From contig JAKNDB010000047.1 of the NCBI GenBank assembly GCA_024305405.1, positions 62,001 through 126,000 of the forward strand: DNA of 64,000 bases, written 5' to 3'. This DNA is from Dirofilaria immitis (Eukaryota; Nematoda; Chromadorea; Rhabditida; Onchocercidae). Both the position numbers and the translations under genes were made by a program. This document shows, piece after piece, positions 25,001 to 40,000 of the stretch (positions within the stretch are counted from its first letter, which is position 1; each line of letters starts with the position of its first letter). Below the pieces are notes generated by a model. The model had not been told where the DNA came from. It worked only from the letters and a program-made list of their open reading frames with translations, and did not search any database.

Positions 25001-28000
25001 TGGACTGATGATATCGAACTGCTTCGAGCATGACTTCCAGGAAGATTAAATACAGCTAAAATGAACGTGAAAAATTTATATAAAGTTTAGCAATAAAAGT
25101 TAGATATCGGTATTATGGTCTTAAAGAGACTCAAAATAAGATAACATATTGCACATATTTTATGAAACGATTATAGAACAGTCACATTTCTTTAAATTAC
25201 ACAGATTCGAGTGCAAATAGAAAATAATAAATAAGTGATTTTAATAATAGTTGTTATTAAATGTCATCACCAAGTCAACTATCTATTTCATGAAAAATGA
25301 TATAATAAAAATTCTACGTCTCATCAAATCTTGCCAAACATAACAATTCCCACAAACAGATTTTCTTTTTTCTTTCTGACCAGAAAAATGGATACGTTGC
25401 TCAAAAAGAGCTATCAAAATAAAAAATTTAATATTTTGTTTATTATTTGAGAGATTATTCTAGATGGTGAAATGAGTTGGTCAAATAATCCTTTGCTAAT
25501 TTATTATTTAAAGATTGCTGAAAATAAAAAAAAAGAGATTTCCAATGAAAAATATAGTAACGTAATGAGGATGCTATATCATAATCAACAAATTAAAAGT
25601 AACATAGTAAATGATAATAATAATAATCGCAAAATCATTTATCATAACATCCGCTCAAGTATGCATATCAGACAACACTTACCTATGCTGCTCGCCTATT
25701 CCTAATCACATTAATTACCAAAATTAGAAAATTAAAAATAAATAAGTTAAACAATCAACCTGCATTAGCAGCTACAGCTAGTGCGCTTACATTTACAATT
25801 TCAGTAATTTCATGCGATGAGGTTACATTTCCACCATTTGACATAGAACCACCATCTTTTAGATGAGGTCGAGCACGTTTTCGTCTACTCTGGAATAAGC
25901 TCAAACAAATAACAAAAAATATTTAAAATAACGATTTTTTTACTAAATGTTCTCTGTATGTTTTTATAGGTCTTTTTCAATAGCATGACGCAAATGTACA
26001 ACATCAAGTCATACAAGTTGTGATATACAACTTAATATAGTTGTGAAATGTAATTTAATATTACTTCATACTATTCTTCAAAAGACATTTGATGTTGTTA
26101 GTAATGGTATTAAATATAGCAATCAGCCCTAAAGCAATCACTTAAATAAATTCTACTATGGTATTTTCTCATAATATCAGTCAGTTTTCGCATTCAAAAC
26201 AAATAAATAATTAACTATTGTTTGGATCAGATAAGCTATCGACGAGAATTAAATCCTATTGTATGCAATTCCTTCAAATATTTTATTTGGAATGAGTTTT
26301 AAAAATTTTACCCCAGCTAGATTTATTGAATGTGAACTTTCTGCTGAATTTCTTCGCCTTTCTCCATCTTGCTCATTCTGAACATAAAAGTTATGAATAG
26401 TGATTGATATAATGAAGAAAGAAGAAGAAAATGAACAAAATTTTTTGAAATGTCTATATACTATTGAATAAATATAAAAATAAAAGTTTCATGTACGTCT
26501 GCTTTTTGAAAGCTAGAAGAAAATCCGTACATCTTGAAGGTCATCATCCGAACTGAAATCCGATTCTGATGAAGAATCAGTTCCGGAACTGGAGCTAGAA
26601 CTAGAGCTATCATTGAGATCATTTTCATGCTCTGCCGCAGTTTGTGGTTGCAACAACAATTCTTCGCGTGACTTGAATTCTAACAGAAATATCGTCAACG
26701 GGCAGAATAAACCAAACAACACTTTTAGATTGGAATGACTGGAAATCTCCGATTAAAACTTGTAATCATTTAATAATACAAAAATAGCTATTTCATGGAG
26801 ATATCGTTATTTGGTTAAGATTTTCATCTTTTTTTGTATATTAACTTTTCAAAAGTATTCTGTTTGACTTCATTGGCACAAAAATATGAAAAATACTTTT
26901 AACATTACCACTACTTGTAAGGAAGGATGAAATGAATCGTACCTCTGAACTATATAAATTTAATAAGTGAAACATTTATCGAAAACTGTAATCCATAAAT
27001 AAATTATTCGAAAAACAATATAAAAATCTTAAAAAAACTAAAAAAAGAAAAAAATCGTACCTACGCATTCTCAAGCCACCATGCCATAAATCAGCCAGCA
27101 AAATTTGACAACTAAAAAACATTACAGAAGTTAAAGCAAAACATACGATCTATTCGCCGTAACTAAAAGCATTCGTCATACAGTTTCTCAATGATGGACT
27201 TATCAAATACAATCAAATATCAGACCAAAACATAAACCTCATAGTCATTTTCTTTTAATTATTTTCAGCTCAATCACTAATAATATTTATTATTTTATAA
27301 GAGCAAAATTTTGAAAAAAAAAGATTTTTACCATGGATGAGCTAAAAATTGTTTATTGTTAACCATTACGGCAAGCGAAAGACATGTTTCATTTCCCCAA
27401 CTGATTAATTCATAAGTAAGCAACTGAAGTGTTTGTGCATCGTCATGATTATAACAGTGCTCCAGTAAAGACAGTGAAAGATTTCGGAAATCCCTTTAAA
27501 ATCAAAAAGTAATATTTGCTAGATTAAAATGACAATTCAAATCTCAAGAAAAAACCAACGCAAGTTTGGTGTTTGCTTATATAGCAATGGACATAGAAAA
27601 TAAATCTCAATTTTTCTAAGAAATTTCAATGATAAATTTCAAATTATAAAAATATAAGGAACTTTATTCATAAGACTTAGCATTATATGATGATTCTAAT
27701 CACTACGTCACAACAGATAACATTGAAGGGTTAATTTTAATGTTTTAACTTCAAATTAATATAGCTTTTTATAATTTTTTATATTGGTAAATATTTGCAA
27801 TTTAAAAATTATGATAAATGCTATACTAAACATTCTAACATTTGCATTACAAATCATATGAAGATTTTCAATACTTCTTGACATTCATAAAAAATAATCT
27901 TAAATGTATTCTCAACTACATAATAGAATATTATTTCAGCTGCTGGATTAATCAGTATAAAACTTACTCTGCATGATTTTTTAATTCTTCACAAATTTCA

Positions 28001-31000
28001 ACTTCTAAATAATCTTCCGCAGCTTCTTTTGCTAGACTCTTGTACAATCGGCATGCTACTAAAGCCTGCAAAACTTCACAAATTTTACCAAATCTGTATT
28101 TCTTCTTTAACTTATATCACATTAGTCTAACTAATAGAAGCAGTAAAGTGAAATTAAAATGACTTGAATAATTTTCAAAAATGAATCAGTATTTTCCAAT
28201 TTCTTTCCAAATTTTTGAAATGCTCAGTGAGAAGAAAATGCCGATTTAAGGCTGGTTTCACCCAGAAATTGTAACACTGAAATGAATAAAATGAAATTCA
28301 TAAGTTAATTTTTGTTCAAATGAAACGAAACGAACCTTTGCCATAGCTTCTTCACCATGTTGCCACATACATAATGCCATTTCTTGTCGTTTGGTTAAAA
28401 CAGCCCAAATAAGAAGTTCGTTGAAAGGATATTTGAAATCATCTACATCTTTTTCTGTATCTGAGCACAAGGATTCTGAAAATACAAATCAAAAAAATAT
28501 TTTTGTTGAAATTCATTGATTACAATTATCAAAAACTATAAATAAAGAGACAAAAGAAAATTTGAAAATACAAATGTTATATAATTATTCTTTATGATTA
28601 CCGTTTTCTATATCGATAGCTGTTTCCTGTGCTGCAGCTGATTTCGGTAGTCCTATTAATCCAAAATTACTCGCTGGGTTCTAGAAATTACTCGATTATA
28701 TATAAACGTTCTTACATTTATCACCGAAAATGCTTTCCGAAACATATAATAGCACGTTAACAAATAAAAACAATCAAAAGACTCAGTGAAGCAAAATTTT
28801 TATTTAAATTCGTAATTATATTCTAAAAACATACATCTCGCCTTGAACGCCACAATATGTGATGGCTTAGCGCCCGATTCCCAGAATAAGCAGCCAAAAC
28901 AGCATCCGTAGCAAGATTATCTGGATTTGTCAGTGGTGTGGCAAAACCATCTGATGCTAAAGAATTCCGCACACTATCCTGATTTTGCTTCCGAAGTTTC
29001 TGAAAAAGAAAAAAGCTGAAAACTTCTACCAATCTTAACTAGTGAAAATGAAAAAGAATTTCAACTGGCTATTCTGAAAATTAATATATGAGTTGAGCTC
29101 CATCACGAATATCGACAATTCATAATTGCAAACCTTTAATCTGTTTCTATAAATAACATATTTAGAACGGAATGGTTCCGTCGTGTACGATGATTTATAT
29201 GCGTTACCCATAAGTTTTTCAATTGCAAGACCAATATGAGGTAATCGATAACGATATCCGTCACGAATTTTAACCACATCTCGAACTACGTAGAAGAGCG
29301 TATTGGGTGGCCCCTTATCCTGAAATTACGTTTTAAAACACTAATGAAATCGAAATATGACAAAATACTGATAAAAGTTTCGCTTACTGCATATAATATT
29401 TCATGTAAAACAAATATCAATTTCGTTAGTATGTTGATTAGTATTAAATTACGCAGAATGAAGTGAATGATAAAGGAAAGAGAAAATTGATTCCTGGATT
29501 TTCTGAAATTCGCCAAGAAAAAATATTAGTCTAAATTAAAAATGGAAATAAGTGATAAATTAAGACTTATTGTTATTTATTGTTACTTGATTTAGTTCTT
29601 CATAGTACAAATATAAAATTTTACACGACAATAAAGAAACTGAACTTTGATCTTTTCATTAAGATTAACCTTCTTGATTATTTTCACATATTATATTAAA
29701 TAAAATAATTAATTCGAATAAATAATTTTAAGCATGTGAGAGATAATTAAACAAGAAATGTTGGCATAATTAAACTTTCGGATGAAAAATTTCTGCTTAC
29801 CGTATTATATAATTCCTCTAGGCGTCCAATAGTTAAAAATCTCCCATACTAACGCCATTTTCAAGCAATAAACGAACAAAATCAACCCGATCATTTATTA
29901 AAGCTTCCATCATTGCATTATGAAGGGCTGCCTTTGGCCAGTCCTATAAATTATAATCTTCAATATTTAATTTTTGTTAACTCTACCGTTTGGAATCATT
30001 ATTCCAAGTGATAATTTTTTCATTATAAACATCAGAAGCTAAAAAAACAAAAAAACAAAACTTCTATACTTGGGTCATTATCGAAAAAAACTTTCAGTAG
30101 CATGAAACATTTTATGCATTGTAAAAAAAAGGAAGAAAAGATAAGTCATTGAACATTTCAGTCAAACGATAATTGCATAAATGATAATAGATATTATTCC
30201 GATTTAAGAAAATATGAAATTGAAATTTAGATTTTAGCATTTTATTGTAAAATTCAAAAAAACCGAACCTGTCCTAAGACAAATATATCTGATCGCGCTA
30301 TATCAACACGATTCCAAGCTAATGCTAATGCAAGCTGATCTGATGGTGATAAATTCTGCTCTTTCAATAAAGCTGTCAATATGGCATGATCGACATCTTG
30401 CTTTTGATCTTCACCCAAACGAAAACTGTTATCTATAATATAAAATTACTTAAAATATTAATTTAAAATTCGCACAAAGAGAAATTTTAGAACAACTCCC
30501 ATATCTAATCCAATATTTTCTTCTCGTTCTATCTTTCCTTCCTTCAAATTTCTTTTAAAGCCCATATGAAATTTCCGAACACGAGAAATTCATGAGGAAA
30601 ACATGCTGGAATAAGTATCATGGGAGTTACATGAAAGTTTTCTTATCTTTTGTACTAGAAATATTCAGGTATCCATTTGACAACATCTATTAGGCTGGCT
30701 AAAATTCCTAAAACGTTATAATCAATATCCAAATTTTGATTTCAAAGAGAAATAAAAATACCAAATGCCTTTGACGGACGCACATCATCAGCTGTTCTAG
30801 AAGTTTTTCAGCTGCATTAACATCATAACCAAATACAAATTGTACTAGATTGAATAGCTGAGGCCTGACACCTTCAGGTAGCTGTCTAAAATAGGAATAT
30901 TAGAAGGAAAAAAACAAATCAGACATATAAACAGTTTAATAATGAAACATAATAGCCGTACATTCTCGAATTTTTAAGAAAATACAAGTGATAATTTATT

Positions 31001-34000
31001 ATTAATTTCGATAAAATTAAATGCATTCGAAATATCGACAGCTTCCAATCAGTAAGTCAACTAGGATTCTGCACCTAATCTTAGAAAAGTTTGTTCAAGA
31101 TGTCTAATTTGATAGAACCGAGATATATCGATATCGGAAATGTCGACATTATTCTTATAAACTTTGCGTCTGACCGCATGACGACCTTATTTAAAAATTT
31201 GAAAAGACCAAAAATCTACCCATCCTCTTGTACATATTGATGAGCAAATGCTAACAAATCAGCTGCTCGACCACTCCCATCACAGACAACGACCGGAACT
31301 CGTGGCGACCTATAAATATATGGCATCATTTAAATTTTTTGTTTCATATCTTTTGTTTACTTTCAAAAATATTGAAATTTCAAGATATTGTAATGATTGC
31401 AAGATGTGCACAATCGGATACTAATCCTTAAAATGAAGAAATTCATGAGATTAACTATGCATTAATTAAAGTTAATTAAACTGAAACTAAATTTGCAATC
31501 TAAATGAATTAACATCACAGCAATTTTTTCTGTTCAATTAAGAATAATATATGGGGAATAGAAATCATTCAGAATTTAAGCGTACGAGTGACTGATAGCA
31601 ATTGAAGTAATTATTTAATTAAATCAAATAAACTTACATGCAAACACAATCATAAACTGCTTTAATTGTACAAGTTCCACCTTCCACAACAACACAAACA
31701 ACCGGAACACTTCGTGTACCATTACCAAGCTTTCGCTTTTCCGAGATATATGATTCTAATCTTTTCCTCAGTATCACATCAGCCCCATAACTAAATAACA
31801 TGAAATCATGATATCATCAGTAAACGATAAGCCACATCAATTTAGTACTGATATCACTAAGGAAAAATTCTCCTATATCTTAGTCACAACTTGGCGGAAT
31901 GGAATTCTCTGTTAAATATGATGTGGATAAATTTCCTAAAAACATACCGCCCTATGGTACCATTATCAACGAGTAGAAAATATGAATGTCTGTTATTTAG
32001 TACAGCAAATCGACCTTTAGGAGAGAAGGAATGTGGGTGATATGGAACAACTGCATCCTGAAACGGAATCATTTAAAAAAATCTGAGATACTATAAGAAG
32101 AAATGCTATATAATAACGATTACTAATACAATAGATGAAATTTTAAATATAAATATTGAAAAAATTAAGCCAAATTTACAAAACTTACTTGACCCAGAAG
32201 ACTGTCTCTCTTTTAATAAACCCCAGGGGCAATACCAATAGTAACAATTTTGGAACGAACTCGTGAAACACTACCCGAACCGTCAACTGCTGCTGCAACT
32301 TGACGAACTACACCAGCATTGATACCTAAGTTGATTCCATTAATAGAAAACTAAATTCGTTTTTTAAAAATTTGCTCGCTAAAATCAATAACATTTCAAG
32401 TTTAAAGTTTAAAACTCACATGAAAAAGAAGTATTAATTTTTTAAATAAAGCACAATATTCAAAAATGTTTTACCTGCAGTAATAATCCATGCACCCGTA
32501 GTTCTCGCTGCTTTTAATAAACCTTTACGAAATACTCGTGCTAACTTTGGTTGTAAGCTGAAATTTAAGAACAAAATAACTTCAATTTTTTTAAATTTTG
32601 AAAATACTTTTCAAATATTATTAAATAACTTATTTCATCTGACAGCCAGTTTCATTTATTATTGAATATTCTCTTCTTGCTTAAATATTAAGAAACATTT
32701 CAATGAAAAAATTTAGGTGTATACTTCAGAAGTAATTTTAAATCAAAAATAATTAATAAAAATAATGCCTCACTCAAAATCAGTCATGCCCCCATGAACT
32801 GTTATAATTAATTTTGGAGCTGGAACGTTCCAGACTGATTCGAATAAATCCATAATATCAGCCGGATTTGATTCAACTGTTAACCTCAAATATTGCGCCT
32901 TATATGGATGAGGTGCACCTAAAATACTCCGATAAATTTTACATTACTTAAAAGAATGTGAAAAATTGAGATCATTCTGATAATTCAGCATAGTATGTTA
33001 GCTCGAGAAACGTTTCTGAAATTGTCTAATATTTCCATTTAATTTTTGGAAAGAATCATACAACTATTACACATGCAGTATTTTATCAACTTATTAGCTA
33101 TTTATGATTGATTATAAATGAAATATTAATTTCATTAACAATAAAAAAATTTATTTTTAGTAATATAATAATAGAAGACCTATTAAATAATTGAAAGAAT
33201 TAATGAGATCTAATTTTTTACTTCGAATTTCTACAACATCTTAAAAATGAAATTTCAGAACTCTCATCCGAACAACATATTTTATCATAATGATAACTAT
33301 TCCATAAAGATCAGTTTTATTTTTCATATAAATTAACCTTGAAATTCAATTGTACCATAAGCATCAGTTGGGAATAAAGCTGTATGTCTCCTTATCGTCC
33401 ATTTCTCACTATTCCTAGCAAATCTCCTCTAGAAAGCAAAAAGAAAGACAAACTTTTTTAAAAATTGAAAAATTCGAAAATAAAATTAAAAAGTATCGAC
33501 CATTGCAAGTTCAAAAATATTATTTAATAGAAACCATTTCAAGATAGATAATTTGGATTAAGTAGATAAAGCAATGAATACACTTACTGACAATCCAACT
33601 TCACTTTCACAACCAGTCATTTCCGGTTCTACTTCTTCATCGCTTCGGATGACATTCTGAATCCTGCTAGGCGGCAAAACATTCCAAGATGTTGAGTCCT
33701 GTCCATTTGATATGTGGTTTCGTTTTAATCTTCCACAACCGCATCTGCATATACATACGTCATATACGAGATACGTCATATACATCTTATATTACATAAA
33801 TAATTCATAATATTAATAAAAATCACTCGATTTTTTTAGCACATTATTATAAAATAACTTACTTTTCAGGATACCGACTACTCGGTATAAATTTGATGCA
33901 TTCACGTTTTTTGAACGTTTGTTCTACCCAATTATTTTGCAACAATGACTGCAAATGAAAAAAATTGATATTAATACAGAAGAAAATTATATCTTAATTA

Positions 34001-37000
34001 AACTTTCGTTGCATCACTTCCGTTAATATCATTAATAGATCAATTATTTCAATCAAAAATTCAATCGATAAAAGATGATAATAAACTTACAGTTGAACTA
34101 GCAGCTCTTGTTCTTAAATGTAACGTACTAGTTAATGAAGCTGGCGTTGCGACTACATCCGATGGTCCTGACGTAAAACACTTCGGTGATACATCCTGAA
34201 ATTACTTCCTAGAGAAGACTAACACTTGACAGTTTTAGTTCCATGAATCAATTTCACACATAAACCCCAGTACAATATTATATATTTAATAATTATTTAT
34301 CTTCATTATCTCCTTATATACTGCAATAAAAATTTAGTACGAGCAAATATATTTACATACCAAAAAGTTTATAATCTTATTACTGAACTTTTGTTTTAAT
34401 TTACTCAAATTTATTCTAAAGCTCATAACCATATAACCAAATTAATACCGTAAAAATTTAATACATAATGAGAAATTTAATGTTCGGTAGAGAAAGACTT
34501 TAAAAAATTTTTGGTTCAAACCATTCTCTGATATTAGCGAATAATTTCACGTCTTCCCACATGTAACAAACCTTGATACCTTTTCTTCATCATATACATG
34601 CTATTGTATAGTTTCAAACTATTTCAAATTTCTCATATTCCTTAAAAATAAAACAAATATGATAATAATTTTTACCTTTTCCGCTTGCGTTGTATAATTA
34701 TTAACGGGTATTTTATCAGATGTATTAACCAAAGCAAGCATTTCACGCCAATCATTACAGTGAAAATGTCGTACACCATTTCCAGATTCTTTCTTCATTT
34801 TTATCGTTGGCTTCAACTTGTTATCATTATGAGGTAGTTCTGAAAAATTTTAGAAAAAATGTGTCAAATTAATTATCAAATTCATCTCCTAAATAAGATT
34901 TATGATAAAAGTTTAACAAATAATTAAAAACTTCTTTATCAAAATTACGATAATTATAATGTAAATATTTTTAAAATTCAATAAATTTCCTCTTTTAATT
35001 ATTTGATAGTTTTAAGATTTAAAGAAATTATCATACAAATAAAGATAATTCATGAAATTTATAATAAATTTAAATAATAATAAATTAAACATAAAATATT
35101 TATGTTTAATTTATTATATTATATTATGAATGAATATATTACGAAATTAATATATATACTATAAGCTTTTTTTTTAAATATTATTATTTAATAAAACTTT
35201 TTATGAAAATAAATAATTCTTATATACAATTACTATGCAAATAAGCATTTCTTTTTTTTTTTTTTGTTGTTAAATTAAAATTCGAAAGAATTACATTTTA
35301 TAATAAATAATTAAATATTAAAAAAAAAAAAAAGTATATATAATAATAAGAGGAAAAGAGAGAGAGAGAGAGAGAAAAGAAAGTGAAATGATCATATAAT
35401 ATATGCATAAATTTTTGATTACTATTTTTCACAATATATTCAATATTGGATTATCAAATATAACTGATAACAAATTGCCTATAAAATTTTCATCTCATAA
35501 ATTTTCTTTTTCTTTTAATATACACATAAATATAAGTAACATAAATGATTATGGATAGATGATAATTGGATAATGAGAAAATGAAATGAAAACGAAGAGA
35601 AGAAAAAGATAAAGATAAAATATAATTAATTATATACATATTTAATGTGATAATGAACATATACACATGACATGAAATATGCATATACATGCAGAGATAT
35701 AATGTTCTCATAGAATAATAAATGATGGACAGACAGACAAGGAAGGCAAAGAGAATGATACATTGCATCACTTTATTATTACCGAATTCATTTCCTGCAT
35801 CTGTTGCAGTTGTTGCAGTAATTGTCGCGCCATTTGCGACATCAGTTGCATCGACAGTAGTGATAACAGTAGTGGTAGTAGTAGCAGTAGTAGCAGTGAT
35901 GATGGCGGCGGGATCAGCGATAGCACTAGTTGTTGCAAATTTCTCAATTGTCGCATATGTCACCGCATCAATATCATCCGTAGGCAATCTCATATAGTGC
36001 ATCGTTCGTTTAGCAAAATTCACACCAAATATTTCACAGTCGCAACCACTATCAGTATTCGTTTCAGTGTAGAAATGAATTCGTAAAGGACATTGTCGCT
36101 TAACTGCTAGTATTGCAGCGCTAATGCTACGTTATAAATTACATCTGCTACATCCGCTATCACTGCTATATATTTTTTAACAATTGTATGTATGTTTTAA
36201 TAATATATTAAATGCTTGTCATTTGCAAATATATGTTACATATTACATACGTATCATTGTCGCGTTGTTGATAAGTAGCATCAATAATTATCGCCAACAT
36301 ATCGCGTTACTGAGCTCAATACTCAATACAATCAGTAGTACTGCATATGAATTAGCAGTAACATATGCAGCAGACATGCATCAATTATACTTTTGAAGCA
36401 TTTATTTTTTTTTTACGAATTATATTATATACTTGTGCATGATGCATGTTGGCATATCCATGTATGCATGAAATATCCATGCATGCATGTTGGCATATCC
36501 ATGCATGCATGTTGGCATATCCATGCATGCATGGATATGCCAACATGCATTTAATATATACACATTTACATATACATACGTTGATAATTCATATGCGTAT
36601 AGATAGATATGTGTAATTAATTAGTGATATACACGAATTTATGAATATATGGGAACACGTCTAAACTACGTATAAATGGAAAATATTGCTTACATGTATA
36701 AATATGTTTATACGTATATATGCATATACGTATAAATATTAATATAGAGGCATTTACAAATTTATACTGATATACATATACGTATAAATAGTGTCGGAAA
36801 AACGGAAATATTTTTATAAATTATAGGTATGATGAAATAGTGAAAGAAGTTCATGTTAAGATAGTAATAATTAAGCTTTTGATCTTTACATCATAGTTGA
36901 CATGTTGTAAATTATACTAAAGGTTGATAAATAGTAAATAAAACTTCCGTTGTATGAGGAGCTGGTATTAATCAGAGCATGCACTGGAAAACAGAATGAT

Positions 37001-40000
37001 CAGAATCAATCAATCAGTCGATTGCTTAGAGAAATTTTTGAAAAAGATTTAAAAAGCAATTGTTTAATTGAGCAGTAACAAAGAAGGATACTTAACAATC
37101 GATTATGCTAATGATACTTTTGGATAACTGTTTATCTTAATTATCTGATTTATGTTAAATTCAATATTTGATTCACCCAATAACGTCGATTCTGCCTATC
37201 AGAAATGAAGAGCATACGTACACATTCAATATCTCTCTTTATTCAAGCAAACGAGACATTTCATTTTCCCCTAATTCTTCTAGCCATTCATTTTACCAAA
37301 TATAAATGCTTCACGACATATATCAGTCTTGAGGAAAACCTCAGAAAGAATCAGGTACTAGATAATTCGATTAATCTTTTGTTCTTGTGCTAAAGATACA
37401 AGATGTGCAAATCGATCGTTATGCTTTAATTAATCAGGCTTATTCAATAATTTGCTTATATGCTAGATTCTTGGTACGTATTACAAAAACGGATCAAATA
37501 AATAATTAACGTTCATATCGAGATGTAACATGCAATGTATAATGCATACAGTATTATAAGTTTAACAATTTTTTTTTTTTTTTTTTTCAATATGTTAGCA
37601 CATATTTGCACATGTAAATGTATCTTGTGTTTATTTTCTCGTGAAAGTTTCTCGATGCTTATATGGCATAGACGAATAATTGTGTTAAAGGTTTGCTTAT
37701 TGATGAAAGATTTATTTTTTTATATAAGCATTTATAAATTTATATATATATTTATTTGTATGTATGATAAAGTGAGTCAATAGACTTATGGCTGTCAAAT
37801 AGAGTTATGTATAATTTATAGTATTTAAATTTTAATTAAAATTTAAATTAAAAATAAAGGAAATTTAGCTAATATTTAAAATATAAAATGAATAATAATT
37901 AAAGTTTGGGACAAACTTTAATTGGAAACTCTGCAATTTGAAACAAATTTTGATTGAAATTCGAAGTATGAAAAACGAGAAATCTTTCTCTATTTAACTG
38001 AAAATTTCGAGAATGCAATTTTTAGTGTATCTCATAAAATTTGATAAATCCTGGGAGAACAATATGTGTATGTGTGCATGTGTATGTATATGTATGTGTA
38101 TTGATTTATCACCAATATGTATATATTAATAATTTTTAATTCCCGTCCTTTTCTCTCTCTCTTCCTCTCACTTATATTATAAAAAGAAAAAATGATATCA
38201 TTTGATGTAAAAAAAAAAAAAAAAAATAATACATTTCAAATCGATACAAGAAAATAAAAATAAAAATAATGTCATTATTTAGAAATAATTTTCTTCTAAT
38301 TTCATAAGAATTATCAGTCTATTGATTTTCTCTATTATTAAAAATAAATTATTAATTATATATAATTATAATAATTACATATAATTAATTACATATTATA
38401 ATTACTATTTCTAAAAGGATATACTTTTCTTTCTTTATTATTTCAAACACTTATATATATATATATATATTACAAAATTGATGAAATTTACGTATGTAAT
38501 GATTAAATGTATTATATATTATAGATATAGTATTATGTTTTAGGTTACAGTAAATGATAATATGCGATAGAATCTTCGCAGTTTACCATAACGTCAGTGA
38601 TGGTAACAGGAAAGATAATAATGATAATAAAAAATTTTTTATAGATTACCGTAAAACGAAGTGATAATAATAAGAATAGTAATGATAATAACAGCATGTT
38701 ATGAAACATTCTTATATTCAAACATATTATAATTTTTCCGTTACTCTATTAGTAAAAAATTTTAAATTTTAAATACATTAAAATTCATACATACATATAT
38801 TTTTAAATTTACATTATATATTAGTTTTTGATATAGTTATTATTGAAATAGCAACAGATATCAAATGATTATTCTTATTCCTGATAAATTTTAAATCAGT
38901 TTAAAATTCAAAATGTTTTAAATAATATATTAATAATAAATGAATTAAATTTATAAATCATAATAGTAAACAAAATATACCATTTTCGAAATTTCGATGA
39001 CGATGACGATGACCACAAGATATTCCATTTCCATTTCCATTCCCAGCAGCACGTTCTCGAGTTCTTGCTATCCTATAAAAGGATTAAAATTTAATTTATA
39101 CAAACTATATATATGTATTTGATTTACTAGACAATTTCTTTTGCGATTTTATATATAAAATATATATATATACAATTTATTAATACATTTATAACCAAAA
39201 CTATAATATTGATTCAATAATTACATTACATGTGCATTAAATAAAATAATTTATAAAAACATTTGATATAATATTATTTTATTTACTTAATAATGGTATT
39301 TAATTAAATAATAATTTCATTCAATTAGTTATTTATTTAATAACGATGTATGCATTAGTGGTATTATATATTAACAAAAATTTATATATAAAAACGATAA
39401 CTATTTGACTAAAATAATAGTATTACCTGTTTAACTAGTATCATTTAATAATTATGAGATAAACTAATCAATATTTAATTATTATCTGAAACGAATCTAT
39501 TCTATCAAATATACCTTAATCCCAGATCTTTAACTGCTTCATCAGCATCAAGCTTAATTTGTTCACCAATATTGACGTGTAAGGTATCTGTCGAAATATC
39601 ATGACGTTGAATTCTCGTACCTATAAATAAATATTGAAATAACCAAAATTTTAAAAACATAGTAGTATATTATAAACTATGGCAAAATACATTAATACAG
39701 AATTGTTATAATTTTTTTCGATCTTTTTTATTTTTAATAATCAATCCTATGACGAAAGTTTTTTTAATTTTTTCTTGCTAACAAAAGAAAATGAATACGA
39801 AGAAAAAAATAATAAATTATAATTTTTGCAAATTATTTGATAATGGATATGATAAATAAAATAGTAATTAAAACAAATAATTTAAACCATTTACAGAGAA
39901 AAGTTTTATTTATAAATTATGAAATTTTATTTTTTAATTAAGTTTTACTAACTGGATCCATTTGATCCTGGTTGTTCGGACCATGATTTCGGATATTGTT

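Larger units (their letters stand above)
35330..38260. repeat. Simple-sequence blocks in TRPM 5' intron
   Basis: Includes an AG run near 35358-35374, trinucleotide blocks around 35790-35935 (GTA/GCA, inside the candidate cassette exon), T-rich and A-rich homopolymers near 37569-37588 and 38209-38226, and TATA/TACG-rich stretches at 36560-36790. Apart from the cassette exon, nothing coding is supported. Confidence 0.6.
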
